NCBI RefSeq assembly: GCF_042140245.1
Contig: NZ_CP159483.1
Location: 2,170,001 to 2,234,000 of the forward strand
Length of the DNA: 64,000 nucleotides
Reading direction: 5' to 3'
Origin: MH13 sp042140245
GTDB lineage: Bacteria > Pseudomonadota > Alphaproteobacteria > Rhizobiales > MH13
Of the stretch, positions 25,528 to 34,268 are shown in pieces (within the stretch, counting starts at the first letter, position 1; the number at the start of each line of letters is the position of its first letter). Position numbers and translations under genes: made by a program. The notes under the pieces are model-generated. The model saw nothing but the letters and a program-made list of their open reading frames with translations, did no database searches and was not told the DNA's origin.

Positions 25528-25644
25528 CTTTTTGCGAATCAGCCTTTTGTCGATGCGTGATTCAACGCATGCCTGTTCTCTAGTGTGGTCCACTCGACAG
25601 ACCGCAACGTCGAGCTAGGATACCGTTCAAAAAAAGGGCGGGCT

Positions 25645-27567
25645 ATGAAAGACAAGATACTCTCCGCGGCTGATGCGGCGGCATTGGTGCGCAGCGGCGA
25701 CACGATCACCACGTCAGGGTTTGTTGGCATCGGGGTTCCCGAGGCGCTTCTTGGAGCCCTGGAACAACGCTTCATCGAGACAGCGGCGCCGCGTGACCTC
25801 ACGCTGTTTTTTGCGGCGGGACAGGGTGATGGTAAAGACCGTGGGCTTAATCATCTGGGCCATCCTGGACTTTTGAAGCGCGTTGTCGGTGGCCACTGGG
25901 GTCTTATCCCAAAGGTCGGAAGGCTGGCTGTTGATGGCCTGATCGAGGCCTACAATCTCCCACAAGGGGTGGTTAGCCATCTCTATCGTGACATTGCTGC
26001 TGGAAAGCCGGGCACGCTCACTCATGTTGGGCTTGGCACTTTTGTCGATCCACGCGTTGAGGGTGGAAAGATCAACGCTATGACAGCCGAAGACCTTGTT
26101 AGCGTGATGGAGGTCGCCGGTAGGGAGTATCTTTTTTACAAAGCTTTTCCGGTCGATGTGGCGTTGCTGCGCGGGTCAACCGCCGACCCCGCGGGAAACA
26201 TTTCCATGGAGCGCGAAGCCCTGGTCATCGATGGGTTGGCACAGGCCATGGCCGTGCGCAATTCAGGCGGCGTGGTCATTGTGCAGGTGGAGCGCATCGC
26301 TGCACGGGGCAGTTTGAATCCACGCGAGGTCCAGATTCCCGCCACTTTGGTTGATGCGGTTGTGGTCGCTGAGCCACAGGATCATATGCAGACTTTCGCG
26401 ACGGCTTATTCTCACTTGTTTGCCGGGCGGTTTCGCGCGCCACCAGGCGCCGCACCCACGATGGACCTTGGTCCTCGTAAGATCATTGCGCGGCGTGCGG
26501 CCTTTGAGTTGCCAGTCAATGGTGTCGTCAATCTTGGCATCGGTATGCCGGAGGGTGTTGCTGCGGTCGCTGCTGAAGAGGGATTGCTGGAGCACGTGAC
26601 ACTGACTGCCGAGCCCGGCGTAATGGGCGGTCAGCCGGCATCGGGATTGGATTTTGGCGCAGCGATCAATACTGATGCCATTCTTCCCCAGCATCAGCAG
26701 TTCGATTTTTACGATGGCGGTGGGCTGGACCTTGCCGTGCTTGGCATGGCCGAGGTGGACGCGGTCGGCAATGTGAATGTTTCACGCTTTGGACCTCGGC
26801 TGGCAGGGGCAGGGGGCTTTATCAACATCAGCCAGAATGCCCGCCAAGTTGTTTTCACCGGCACATTTACCGCTGGTGGATTGGTTGTGGGCTGCAGTGA
26901 TCAAACGCTATCGATTACAACCGAAGGCAAGGCCCGCAAGCTCTTAGAGCAGGTGCAGCAGGTTACGTTCTCAGGAGCGCGGGCTGCAGACCTTGGCACA
27001 CCGGTGCTGTTCGTGACCGAGCGCTGCGTCTTCCAACTCACTCAAGATGGTCTGCGTTTGGCGGAGATCGCACCGGGTATCGATGTGCAACGCGACATCC
27101 TGGATCAAATGGGTTTTACGCCGCTTGTCGATCAGCCGGACATTATGGACGCCAGAATTTTTGCTGATGAACCCATGGGTTTGCGCGTTGATCTTTTGCA
27201 TCTGGACTTGGAAGACCGCATTGCGTTGGATGCAGCGACCAATCGCTTGTTTATCAATTTTGAGAAACTGCGCATTCGCACGCGCGATGATGTTGATCAG
27301 ATTGGCACGCGTGTTGAGACTTTGCTGACGCCCCACGACCAGGCTGTCGATGTGATCGTCAACTACGATGGAACTCGCATTGAGGAGGATGTGGCCAAAG
27401 ACTACGCCGAAATGGTCGCGGGTCTTGAGGACAAGTATTATGCCCGTGTTACCCGTTACTCATCATCGGCGTTCATGCGTTTGAAGCTCGGACAAACGCT
27501 AACGCGGGCGCCACACATATTCGAGACAGCGGACGAGGCGCGCCGCTTCTTGGAACAGGGAGAGTAG
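25645..27567 (+). CDS. Fused acyl-CoA:carboxylate CoA-transferase with extra C-terminal domain
   Basis: A 640-residue family I CoA-transferase with alpha and beta halves fused, as in propionate or acetate CoA-transferase. The alpha half starts with VRSGDTITTSGFVGIGVP. The beta half contains NLGIGMPEGVA and the catalytic region TAEPGVMGGQPASG, with Glu323 as the probable CoA-thioester nucleophile. Known Pct/YdiF enzymes have about 520-530 residues; here about 110 more follow (from about residue 510). They include repeated strand-helix patterns such as LHLDLEDRIALDAATNRLFINFEKLRI and do not look like CoA-transferase. ATG 25645 follows an AGGG. Substrate acids are unknown. Confidence 0.86.
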   Translation: MKDKILSAADAAALVRSGDTITTSGFVGIGVPEALLGALEQRFIETAAPRDLTLFFAAGQGDGKDRGLNHLGHPGLLKRVVGGHWGLIPKVGRLAVDGLIEAYNLPQGVVSHLYRDIAAGKPGTLTHVGLGTFVDPRVEGGKINAMTAEDLVSVMEVAGREYLFYKAFPVDVALLRGSTADPAGNISMEREALVIDGLAQAMAVRNSGGVVIVQVERIAARGSLNPREVQIPATLVDAVVVAEPQDHMQTFATAYSHLFAGRFRAPPGAAPTMDLGPRKIIARRAAFELPVNGVVNLGIGMPEGVAAVAAEEGLLEHVTLTAEPGVMGGQPASGLDFGAAINTDAILPQHQQFDFYDGGGLDLAVLGMAEVDAVGNVNVSRFGPRLAGAGGFINISQNARQVVFTGTFTAGGLVVGCSDQTLSITTEGKARKLLEQVQQVTFSGARAADLGTPVLFVTERCVFQLTQDGLRLAEIAPGIDVQRDILDQMGFTPLVDQPDIMDARIFADEPMGLRVDLLHLDLEDRIALDAATNRLFINFEKLRIRTRDDVDQIGTRVETLLTPHDQAVDVIVNYDGTRIEEDVAKDYAEMVAGLEDKYYARVTRYSSSAFMRLKLGQTLTRAPHIFETADEARRFLEQGE

Positions 27568-27571
27568 GTCG

Positions 27572-28642
27572 CTAGACGCTTTCTGAAGACTGTTCCCACA
27601 GATTGATATCGGCATCGTGGGCGAACTGATCGATCTCGACCAATTCCTGATCGGTGAAATCCAGGTTGGTGACGGCACCAACACAGTCTTCGATCTGCGA
27701 TGGTTTCGATGCACCAATCAGCGCGGTGGTGATCCCGCCACTACGCAGCACCCAAGCAATGGCCATTTGTGCCAAGGTTTGACCGCGTTTCTCAGCAATC
27801 GCGTTGAGCCCGCGGATAGAGGCAAGCGTTGCCTCCGAAAGTGAGCCAGGATCAAGAGACTTGTCTTGCGCTGCCCGACTGCCTTCGGGGATCCCGCCCA
27901 AATACTTCTTGGTCAGCAGCCCTTGGGCTAGCGGGGTGAAGGCAATCGAGCCGACGCCAAGTTCCTTCAATGTATCTTTCAGTCCGTCGCGTTCTATCCA
28001 GCGGTTGAACAGATTGTAGCTCGGTTGGTGAATGAGGCTGGGTGTGCCCAGCTCTTCCAGAATGGCGACGGCCTCGCGCGTTCGCTGCGAGTTGTAGGAG
28101 GAGATCCCAGCGTAAAGGGCTTTGCCGGAGCGTACGATCTGGTCGAGAGCGCCCATGGTTTCTTCCAGTGGCGTGTTCGGGTCAAAGCGGTGCGAGTAGA
28201 AGATGTCGACATAATCCAGGCCCATGCGCTTCAGGCTCTGGTCACAGGACGAAATCAGGTATTTGCGCGTTCCCCACTCACCATAGGGTCCTGGCCACAT
28301 AAGATAGCCCGCCTTGGATGAGATGATCAGTTCATCGCGATAGCCCGCGAAATCAGTGCGCAGAATTTCGCCAAAGGCCTCCTCGGCGCTGCCTGGCGGT
28401 GGGCCATAATTGTTGGCGAGATCAAAATGGGTGATCCCGTTGTCGAACGCGGTTCGACAGAGGTCTCGCTTCACCTGATGCGGCGTGTCGTGGCCGAAAT
28501 TGTGCCAAAGGCCGAGTGAGATCGCTGGTAGCTGCAGGCCAGAAGCGCCGCAACGTCGATAGGCCATGCGTTCGTACCGGTCTTGGGCAGGGGCGTAATT
28601 CACTGTCAGCTTCTTCCTGTTTCGCTCGCGTCGATCAGCCAT
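27572..28642 (-). CDS. Aldo/keto reductase, YghZ / L-glyceraldehyde-3-phosphate reductase type
   Basis: A 356-residue NADPH-dependent aldo/keto reductase of the YghZ (GprA)/Kv-beta-like subgroup. The catalytic tetrad is visible: Asp and Tyr in DLANNYGPPPGSAE, Lys in SSKAGYLMWPGPYG and His in YSHRFDPNTP. The first 30 residues (DRYERMAYRRCGASG) match YghZ, which supports the long start at 28642. That start overlaps the cysQ stop by eight bases, so the two genes are co-transcribed. The 3' end is 4 bases from the convergent CoA-transferase stop. YghZ detoxifies methylglyoxal and reduces L-glyceraldehyde-3-phosphate in E. coli; the physiological substrate here is unknown. Confidence 0.88.
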   Translation of the reverse strand: MADRRERNRKKLTVNYAPAQDRYERMAYRRCGASGLQLPAISLGLWHNFGHDTPHQVKRDLCRTAFDNGITHFDLANNYGPPPGSAEEAFGEILRTDFAGYRDELIISSKAGYLMWPGPYGEWGTRKYLISSCDQSLKRMGLDYVDIFYSHRFDPNTPLEETMGALDQIVRSGKALYAGISSYNSQRTREAVAILEELGTPSLIHQPSYNLFNRWIERDGLKDTLKELGVGSIAFTPLAQGLLTKKYLGGIPEGSRAAQDKSLDPGSLSEATLASIRGLNAIAEKRGQTLAQMAIAWVLRSGGITTALIGASKPSQIEDCVGAVTNLDFTDQELVEIDQFAHDADINLWEQSSESV

Positions 28643-29486
28643 TCGTATCCGTCTTGTTTTTTAGTTTTTCACAGCCCCAAGCTGTGAACGCACCGTTGCG
28701 CCATCCGTCTTTACCGAAATGGACACGCATCGGCGCATTGTTTTCATCCAGCACCACGCCACCTGCGGCGTGCAATACAGCGATCCCTGCGGCCGTGTCC
28801 CAAACCATTGTTGGGCCGAAGCGAGGATAGACGTCGGCTTGGCCTTCCGCGACCAAGCAGAACTTCAAAGCGGAGCCAATCGTGGTGGTGTTGCATCCAC
28901 TCATTTTCCCCAAGAAGGCCTGTGTTTTGGCGTCTTTGTGTGACCGGCTGGCCACCGCGCGGATTGGCTGATCGGGGTCTGGGCAGGTGGTGATCTCTCG
29001 GATGTCTTCGCTGCTGAGGGTTTCACCGGGATGTACTTTGGCAGCAAAGGCTACGTCTCCGGCCAACCACATCTTGTTATGAGCAGGGGCATAGACCACA
29101 CCGACCGTTGGAACACCGTTCTCGACCAACGCAATGTTGACGGAGAACTCGCCGTTTTTCTGCACAAACTCTTTGGTGCCGTCGAGCGGGTCAACCACAA
29201 AGAACACATCGCCCAGGTCCGATGGGTCTACCGTTTCAGCACTTTCTTCGGAGAGCACTGGGATCGATGGAGCCAGAGTGCGCAGGCCTTTGGCCACAAC
29301 TTCATCGGCAGCAAGGTCAGCGCGGGTCAGGGGCGATCCATCGGTTTTGTCGATGACGTCAAAACCATCGGCATAAATCGCCATCACCGCTTGCCCTGCT
29401 TGTGAGGCAAGATTGGCCAGCGCCAAGGCAAGACCGTCACGATCTTGCGTCCAGTCGATAGAAGAGGGCGGCGTGCCGGTGGCCAT
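28635..29486 (-). CDS. cysQ: 3'(2'),5'-bisphosphate nucleotidase CysQ
   Basis: A 283-residue Mg-dependent, inositol-monophosphatase-fold phosphatase that removes PAP and PAPS-type nucleotides formed in sulfate assimilation. Metal-binding motifs are seen: SEESAET and VDPLDGTKEFV, and the late GPTMVWDTAAGIAVLHAAGG. KNGEFSVNIALV is also typical of CysQ. ATG 29486 with GGA seven bases upstream fits the family N-terminus; the frame extends to 29792. It is the first gene of a two-gene operon with the aldo/keto reductase and diverges from the sugar kinase gene. Confidence 0.92.
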   Translation of the reverse strand: MATGTPPSSIDWTQDRDGLALALANLASQAGQAVMAIYADGFDVIDKTDGSPLTRADLAADEVVAKGLRTLAPSIPVLSEESAETVDPSDLGDVFFVVDPLDGTKEFVQKNGEFSVNIALVENGVPTVGVVYAPAHNKMWLAGDVAFAAKVHPGETLSSEDIREITTCPDPDQPIRAVASRSHKDAKTQAFLGKMSGCNTTTIGSALKFCLVAEGQADVYPRFGPTMVWDTAAGIAVLHAAGGVVLDENNAPMRVHFGKDGWRNGAFTAWGCEKLKNKTDTNG

Positions 29487-29615
29487 GGTGTTTCCAGGCG
29501 GATGATCAGAGTCGGACGGTGGCCCAAAGACCGACCTGTGTCTAGCCATTATGCGCGTACTGCAAGGGCACAACAGGGGCTTTGCGATAGCCCAGTCTCT
29601 CGCTATGGCAAAGCT

Positions 29616-30578
29616 ATGACCTACTCTGATCCTTTTGCACCGCTTGCTAGCCTTGATCGCCCCATACGCGTTGCGTCTCTTGGCGAATGCATGATCGAAC
29701 TTTCTGATCTTGGCGCCGCCGATGGACGTGTGGCGATGGGCGTTGCTGGCGACACGCTGAACTTTGCCATTTATTTGGCGCGTTGCTGCCAAGACCTGGA
29801 TGTCGAGGTGAACTATCTGACGGCTTTGGGCGTCGATCAGCTATCCGAGCAGATGATCGACGTTATGCAGACCGAAGGCGTTCATTCCGACCAGGTGGTG
29901 CGGTTTGCTGACAAGCTGCCGGGCCTATACGCCATCGAGCTAGATGATCGAGGCGAGCGATCGTTTCGCTATTGGCGCTCGCAATCGGCGGCCAAAAGCA
30001 TGTTGGATGTCGATGGATTATCTGATGAGGCTATTGCCAGCTTTGACGTTTTGGTGCTGTCCGCCATTTCCCTTGCTATTCTTCCAACCGACGCTAGGGC
30101 ACGGTTGATTGCTGTATGCGAGCGCATGAAAATGGCAGGCAAGGTGGTTGTCTTTGACAGCAACTACCGGCCCGCGCTCTGGCAAGGACAGGCTGAAGCA
30201 CGGTCGGTGATTGGGTCTATGTGGGCGGCAACAAGCGTAGGTTTGCCGTCTCGCGATGATGAAGAAAAACTGTGGCCAGGCGAGACGCCGACACAGCTGT
30301 TCGCGCGGATTAATGTGGCAGAAGTTGCCCTTAAAGATGGCCCTGAAGGGCCTTGGCTTTGGACTGGCGAAGCCTTGCCAAAGATGGCCTTTCCGATTGC
30401 CGATCATGTTGTGGACACAACGTCAGCTGGGGACTCTTTCAACGCTGGTTACCTAGCCGCGCGCCTTAGAGGGCGCTCAGCAGAGCAATCCGCCACGGCA
30501 GGTCATAGGCTGGCCAGTGCTGTGATCGGCCAGAAGGGGGCGATCATTCCGCAGGCTGCGATGCCGCCTCAGGAATAA
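29616..30578 (+). CDS. PfkB-family sugar kinase, 2-keto-3-deoxygluconate kinase-like
   Basis: A 320-residue ribokinase-fold kinase. Seen are the N-terminal VASLGECMIELSD and GVAGDTLNFAIYLAR, VVFDSNYRPALW in the middle, and the C-terminal catalytic and ATP-binding segment VDTTSAGDSFNAGYLAAR. The NYRPALW and GDTLN features resemble KdgK. KDG kinase would feed Entner-Doudoroff-type acid-sugar catabolism, but no KDPG aldolase is nearby, so the substrate is a best guess. ATG 29616 is chosen over the upstream frame. The last 35 bases overlap the convergent sitD gene. Confidence 0.85.
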   Translation: MTYSDPFAPLASLDRPIRVASLGECMIELSDLGAADGRVAMGVAGDTLNFAIYLARCCQDLDVEVNYLTALGVDQLSEQMIDVMQTEGVHSDQVVRFADKLPGLYAIELDDRGERSFRYWRSQSAAKSMLDVDGLSDEAIASFDVLVLSAISLAILPTDARARLIAVCERMKMAGKVVVFDSNYRPALWQGQAEARSVIGSMWAATSVGLPSRDDEEKLWPGETPTQLFARINVAEVALKDGPEGPWLWTGEALPKMAFPIADHVVDTTSAGDSFNAGYLAARLRGRSAEQSATAGHRLASAVIGQKGAIIPQAAMPPQE

Positions 30579-31410
30579 TCGTCTGCGCGGTGCTGCGCCG
30601 CGATCGTATGGTCTTTGCAACAAACACCATCAAAAATGCCGCTGTTAGCATCAAGATGATTGTTGGGGCCGGCGCTGAGTCAATCCAGAAGCTGGCATAG
30701 ATGCCGGCAATGCCAGCAATCAGTGTCACGCCAACAGCAACGATCATCATCGGGCCAAACCGCTTGGTCACCAGAAATGCAATGGCGCCTGGCGCGATCA
30801 AAAGGCCAATTGCCAGAATGATGCCCACCGCACTGAGTGTTGCAACGATGGTTAGCGAGAGCGCTGCCAGCAGCCCGTAGTGCAGCCATTTGGTGGGCAG
30901 GCCGATGGTTCGTGCCTGTGCCGGGTCAAAGGCATGGAGCATGAGATCGCGCCAAAACAACAACAAACCAGCTGTCACCAATGCCGAGATGCTGCCCGCG
31001 GTCCAAAGGTCCTGTGATCCGATGCCAAGCATGTTGCCAAACAGGATATGATCAAGGTGAAGCGAGGTTGTCACTGCGGCGTATATGACCAGGCCAAGCC
31101 CAAACATGCCCGAAAAAACAACACCCATAACCGTGTCTTGTTTCACACGCGAATTGTCGTTGATGTAACCAGTGGCCACTGCGCAGATCATGCCAGCGAT
31201 GAAAGCGCCTATGAGCAGTGGCAGTCCGACAAGATAGGCAAGCACGATGCCCGGTAAGACAGCGTGGCTCACCGCATCGCCCATTAGAGACCATCCCTTG
31301 AGGACTAGGAAGCATGAAAGCATCGCGGTCGGCACTGCTAAAATGCATGTGATCAAAAAGGCTTGCTGCATGAAGCCAAACTGGAACGGCAGCAGAAGCG
31401 TCTCGATCAT
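30544..31410 (-). CDS. sitD: Manganese/iron ABC transporter permease SitD
   Basis: A 288-residue ABC-3 family permease with about eight to nine membrane segments. Family landmarks are LKGWSLMGDAVSHAVLPGIVLAYL near the start and LIAPGAIAFLVTKR near residues 215-230. It is the last gene of sitABCD; its start overlaps the sitC stop as ATGA. The 3' end overlaps the convergent kinase gene by 35 bases, so no separate terminator is possible between them. Confidence 0.9.
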   Translation of the reverse strand: MIETLLLPFQFGFMQQAFLITCILAVPTAMLSCFLVLKGWSLMGDAVSHAVLPGIVLAYLVGLPLLIGAFIAGMICAVATGYINDNSRVKQDTVMGVVFSGMFGLGLVIYAAVTTSLHLDHILFGNMLGIGSQDLWTAGSISALVTAGLLLFWRDLMLHAFDPAQARTIGLPTKWLHYGLLAALSLTIVATLSAVGIILAIGLLIAPGAIAFLVTKRFGPMMIVAVGVTLIAGIAGIYASFWIDSAPAPTIILMLTAAFLMVFVAKTIRSRRSTAQTIIPEAASQPAE

Positions 31411-32267
31411 AGTGCGCGCTCCTCAACGGCAAGCCTTGCCGCGCGTCGGTTGGCAAGCAGACCGTGCTTGGGTGCGAACACAAAGGCAGCGAGAAACAAC
31501 AAGGTTTGCAGGACGACGATCACGCCACCTGTCGCTCCATCGAGAAAATAGCTGATGTAAGCGCCAACAAAGCAGGTAAGGGTCCCAACTGCGACCGAAA
31601 CGACAAGCAGTCGTGGGAAACGGTCGGTTAGCAGATAGGCCGTCGCGCCGGGCGTCACCACCATCGCTATGACCAGAAAAGCTCCTACGGTTTGCAATGC
31701 AGCGACCGTGGCGGCTGACAGGAGAACGAAAAAGATGAACCGAAGGCGAGAGGGATTTAGTCCAATGGCGCGTGCGTGGTTCTCATCAAAGAACACTGCC
31801 ATCAAATCTTTCCACTTGGCGAGCAGCACGGCCAGGCAAACGAAGCCGATGATGGCCAGTTGAATTGTGTCGGTTGGCGTGATGGCCAGAATGTTGCCTA
31901 GGATAATCGTCTGAATGTCAATCGGGACGGGTGACACCGATACCATAAAGAGGCCGAGACCAAAGAAGCTTGTGAAGATGAGCCCGATGATCGCATCTTG
32001 TTTTAGGCCCGTGCGCTGACCGAGAAACAGCATGGCACCGGCAGCCAATCCACCAGCCAAAAACGCACCAAAGGCAAACGGCAAACCGAGCATATACGCA
32101 CCCGCCACGCCGGGCACGATAGCGTGGGACAGCGCATCACCAATCAGCGACCAACCTTTGAGCATGAGGTATGCTGAGAGGAAGGCACACACTCCGCCTA
32201 CCAATGACGAAACCCACATGGCGTTGAGCATGTAGCCGTAGGTAAAGGGCTCAAAGAGCACGCTCAT
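31407..32267 (-). CDS. sitC: Manganese/iron ABC transporter permease SitC
   Basis: A 286-residue ABC-3 family permease, paralogous to the gene downstream. LKGWSLIGDALSHAIVPGVAGAYM and VVTPGATAYLLTDRFP are the conserved segments. Two different permeases with one ATPase and one binding protein is the SitABCD arrangement. It overlaps both neighbours by four bases (ATGA), so translation of the whole operon is coupled. Confidence 0.9.
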   Translation of the reverse strand: MSVLFEPFTYGYMLNAMWVSSLVGGVCAFLSAYLMLKGWSLIGDALSHAIVPGVAGAYMLGLPFAFGAFLAGGLAAGAMLFLGQRTGLKQDAIIGLIFTSFFGLGLFMVSVSPVPIDIQTIILGNILAITPTDTIQLAIIGFVCLAVLLAKWKDLMAVFFDENHARAIGLNPSRLRFIFFVLLSAATVAALQTVGAFLVIAMVVTPGATAYLLTDRFPRLLVVSVAVGTLTCFVGAYISYFLDGATGGVIVVLQTLLFLAAFVFAPKHGLLANRRAARLAVEERAL

Positions 32268-33169
32268 GCATCATCTCCGGGCCGCTCACCATCTTTGGTG
32301 GTTCGGGTTTTGTCGTCATATATGACCATTGGGCGTTCATCATCGGTGAGGATGGTCACCTGACGGGCATCATCATCATCGTGGAGATCCTGGCCGCCGA
32401 GCACGAAGTGTCGCAACACGCCGCCAAAGGCGTTGGCGAGATTCTCTTGGGTGAACGTTGTCTCGGTTGGTCCGTGACAGAGCACCGTGCCTTTGATGAG
32501 GACCACGCGGTCGCAGAACTCTGGGACTGATCCAAGATTATGCGTGGAAACCAACATAATGCGACCTTCATCGCGCAGTTCTTTCATCAGTTTGATGATG
32601 GCTTCCTCGGTTTGCACATCGACGCCTGTAAAAGGCTCATCGAGTAGGATGACTTGGCCATTTTGTGCGAGGGCTCGTGCGAGAAAAACGCGTTTGCGCT
32701 GACCGCCGGAAAGCTCACCGATCTGTCTGTCGCGAAAGCCCTCCATGCCGACTCGCGCAAGGGCATTGGTCACGGCTTCATGATCTTTGCGGCTCGGTAT
32801 GCGCAGCATGTTCATGTGGCCGTATCGGCCCATCATAACCACATCTTCCACCAGAACAGGAAAGGACCAATCCACTTCTTCGGCCTGCGGTACATAGGCC
32901 ACGAGACCGGTTTTCAGCGCTTGGCTGACGCTTTGATTGAGGATGGAAATATGGCCGCCATCGAGTGGCAAGAAACCCATCAATGCCTTGAAGAGGGTCG
33001 ATTTCCCCGAGCCATTGACGCCCACAAGAGCCGTGATTGTGTGGGTGGGCACCTCGAAGGATGCATCGTGCAGTGCGGTGACGCCATTGCGGTAGGTAAC
33101 GGTAACGTGGCTGGCCGAGAGGCCGACCACGTCGTTTGTATCGCTGGAGATAGGGGCAATTTGGTTCAA
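32264..33169 (-). CDS. sitB: Manganese/iron ABC transporter ATPase SitB
   Basis: A 301-residue ABC ATPase. Walker A is GVNGSGKST, the Q-loop is in YVPQAEEVDW, the signature is ELSGGQRKRVF, Walker B is VILLDEPFTGVD and the switch His is in STHNLG. The YVPQAEEVDWSFP segment is typical of the Mn/Zn/Fe ABC-3 ATPases. About 45 C-terminal residues rich in Asp (DLHDDDDARQ) extend past the usual domain; they could be a regulatory metal-binding tail, but this is speculative. Overlaps sitA and sitC by four bases each. Confidence 0.92.
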   Translation of the reverse strand: MNQIAPISSDTNDVVGLSASHVTVTYRNGVTALHDASFEVPTHTITALVGVNGSGKSTLFKALMGFLPLDGGHISILNQSVSQALKTGLVAYVPQAEEVDWSFPVLVEDVVMMGRYGHMNMLRIPSRKDHEAVTNALARVGMEGFRDRQIGELSGGQRKRVFLARALAQNGQVILLDEPFTGVDVQTEEAIIKLMKELRDEGRIMLVSTHNLGSVPEFCDRVVLIKGTVLCHGPTETTFTQENLANAFGGVLRHFVLGGQDLHDDDDARQVTILTDDERPMVIYDDKTRTTKDGERPGDDA

Positions 33170-34158
33170 TTGATGCTTCCTGTCAGTCCCTCCGCGACGG
33201 TGCGCGAGGTCACGGTGAGAAGATCGAGATAGGTTGGCACTGGGCCATCAGCTTCTGACAAGCTGTCAACATAGAGCTCGCCGCCATAGGTCACGCCGGT
33301 TTCACGCGCGACTTGCTGGGCTGGATCAGTGTTCACGGTGCTCTCGCAGAACACCACTGGGATATCTTCAGTGCGAACGGTGTCGATAACGCGACGCACT
33401 TGTTGGGGAGTACCAACGGTATCAGCGTTCATCGGCCAAAGATAAAGCTCCTGCATCTCGAAGTCGCGCGCGAGGTAGGAGAAAGCGCCTTCGCAGGTGA
33501 CCAACCAACGTTGACCCTCTGGGATCGTCAGTACCGCTTCACGCAGTGGTGCGATCGTGTCCTGAATCTGCTGTTTGTAGGCTGCTGCGTTGTTTGCGTA
33601 GACTTCCGCGTTCGCTGGGTCAGCTTCACCGAGCGCGCGCTCAATGTTGTCGACATAGATCAGCGCATTGTTCAATCCCATCCAAGCGTGAGGATTGGTT
33701 TGGCCTTCATATCCGCCCGAGGCAATCGCAATTGGGTCAATGCCTTCAGTGAGCGTGACCGACGGCACGTCGCCAAGATTGTCCAAGAACTGCTCGAACC
33801 AGAGTTCCAGGTTGAGCCCATTCCAAAGAATAAGGTCTGCATCCAGCGAGCGACGGATGTCGCCTGGGGTTGGCTGGTAACCGTGAATTTCGGCGCCTGG
33901 ACGTGTGACCGAAACGACATCGGCCGCATCGCCAGCAACGTTTTGCGCCATGTCGGCAAGCACAGTGAATGTTGTGACCACCTTTAACCGCTCTTCTGCA
34001 GCCACATAATTGGCGGTGTACAGCAAAGCGATGGCGGCGCCCAAAACCATCGTGAAAAAGCCTGTGCTTTTGCGCACGCGTGACGTGCTTGGTGGTTGAG
34101 TGGGCGTTGTCGACAACTTGTTGGTCGCATCAGGGTTGGAGGGGGGAGTGTGGTGCAT
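33166..34158 (-). CDS. sitA: Manganese/iron-binding periplasmic protein SitA
   Basis: A 330-residue cluster A-I solute-binding protein with a signal-anchor-like hydrophobic segment at about 34-55. Metal ligands typical of Mn/Fe receptors are seen: His in EIHGYQPTPGD, His in NPHAWMG, Glu in CEGAFSYLARDF and Asp in ELYVDSLSEADG. A His in the third position and a His-rich loop, both typical of zinc receptors, are absent, so manganese or iron is favoured. ATG 34158 has AAGGAG six bases upstream. The 46 residues before the hydrophobic segment are unusually long and Ser/Thr/Pro-rich. Confidence 0.9.
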   Translation of the reverse strand: MHHTPPSNPDATNKLSTTPTQPPSTSRVRKSTGFFTMVLGAAIALLYTANYVAAEERLKVVTTFTVLADMAQNVAGDAADVVSVTRPGAEIHGYQPTPGDIRRSLDADLILWNGLNLELWFEQFLDNLGDVPSVTLTEGIDPIAIASGGYEGQTNPHAWMGLNNALIYVDNIERALGEADPANAEVYANNAAAYKQQIQDTIAPLREAVLTIPEGQRWLVTCEGAFSYLARDFEMQELYLWPMNADTVGTPQQVRRVIDTVRTEDIPVVFCESTVNTDPAQQVARETGVTYGGELYVDSLSEADGPVPTYLDLLTVTSRTVAEGLTGSIN

Positions 34159-34201
34159 CGAAGGCTCCTTGAAGCTGGTTTCTAGTTTTGAATGATTATG
34201 A

Positions 34202-34243
34202 GAACGATTTGCAAGTACTATTCTAGCTGCGAATGATTTGCAA
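34202..34243. promoter_or_regulatory. Repeated Mur/Fur-like boxes upstream of sitABCD
   Basis: GAACGATTTGCAA (34202-34214) and GAATGATTTGCAA (34231-34243) are 13-base direct repeats with one mismatch, and a third partial copy (GAATGATTA) is at 34190-34198. The second copy sits in a near-palindrome TGCGAATGATTTGCA (34228-34242). This resembles the Mur (manganese-sensing Fur-like) boxes of rhizobial sit promoters. The boxes lie 44-85 bases upstream of sitA. The regulator name is inferred from memory of the family. Confidence 0.65.
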
Positions 34244-34268
34244 CTGCATCAACACTGATTGGAGAAGG

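Noticed and set aside
33313..33987. 224-codon plus-strand frame inside sitA
   Set aside because: sitA on the other strand carries all metal-ligand motifs; the frame is a mirror of its codon bias.
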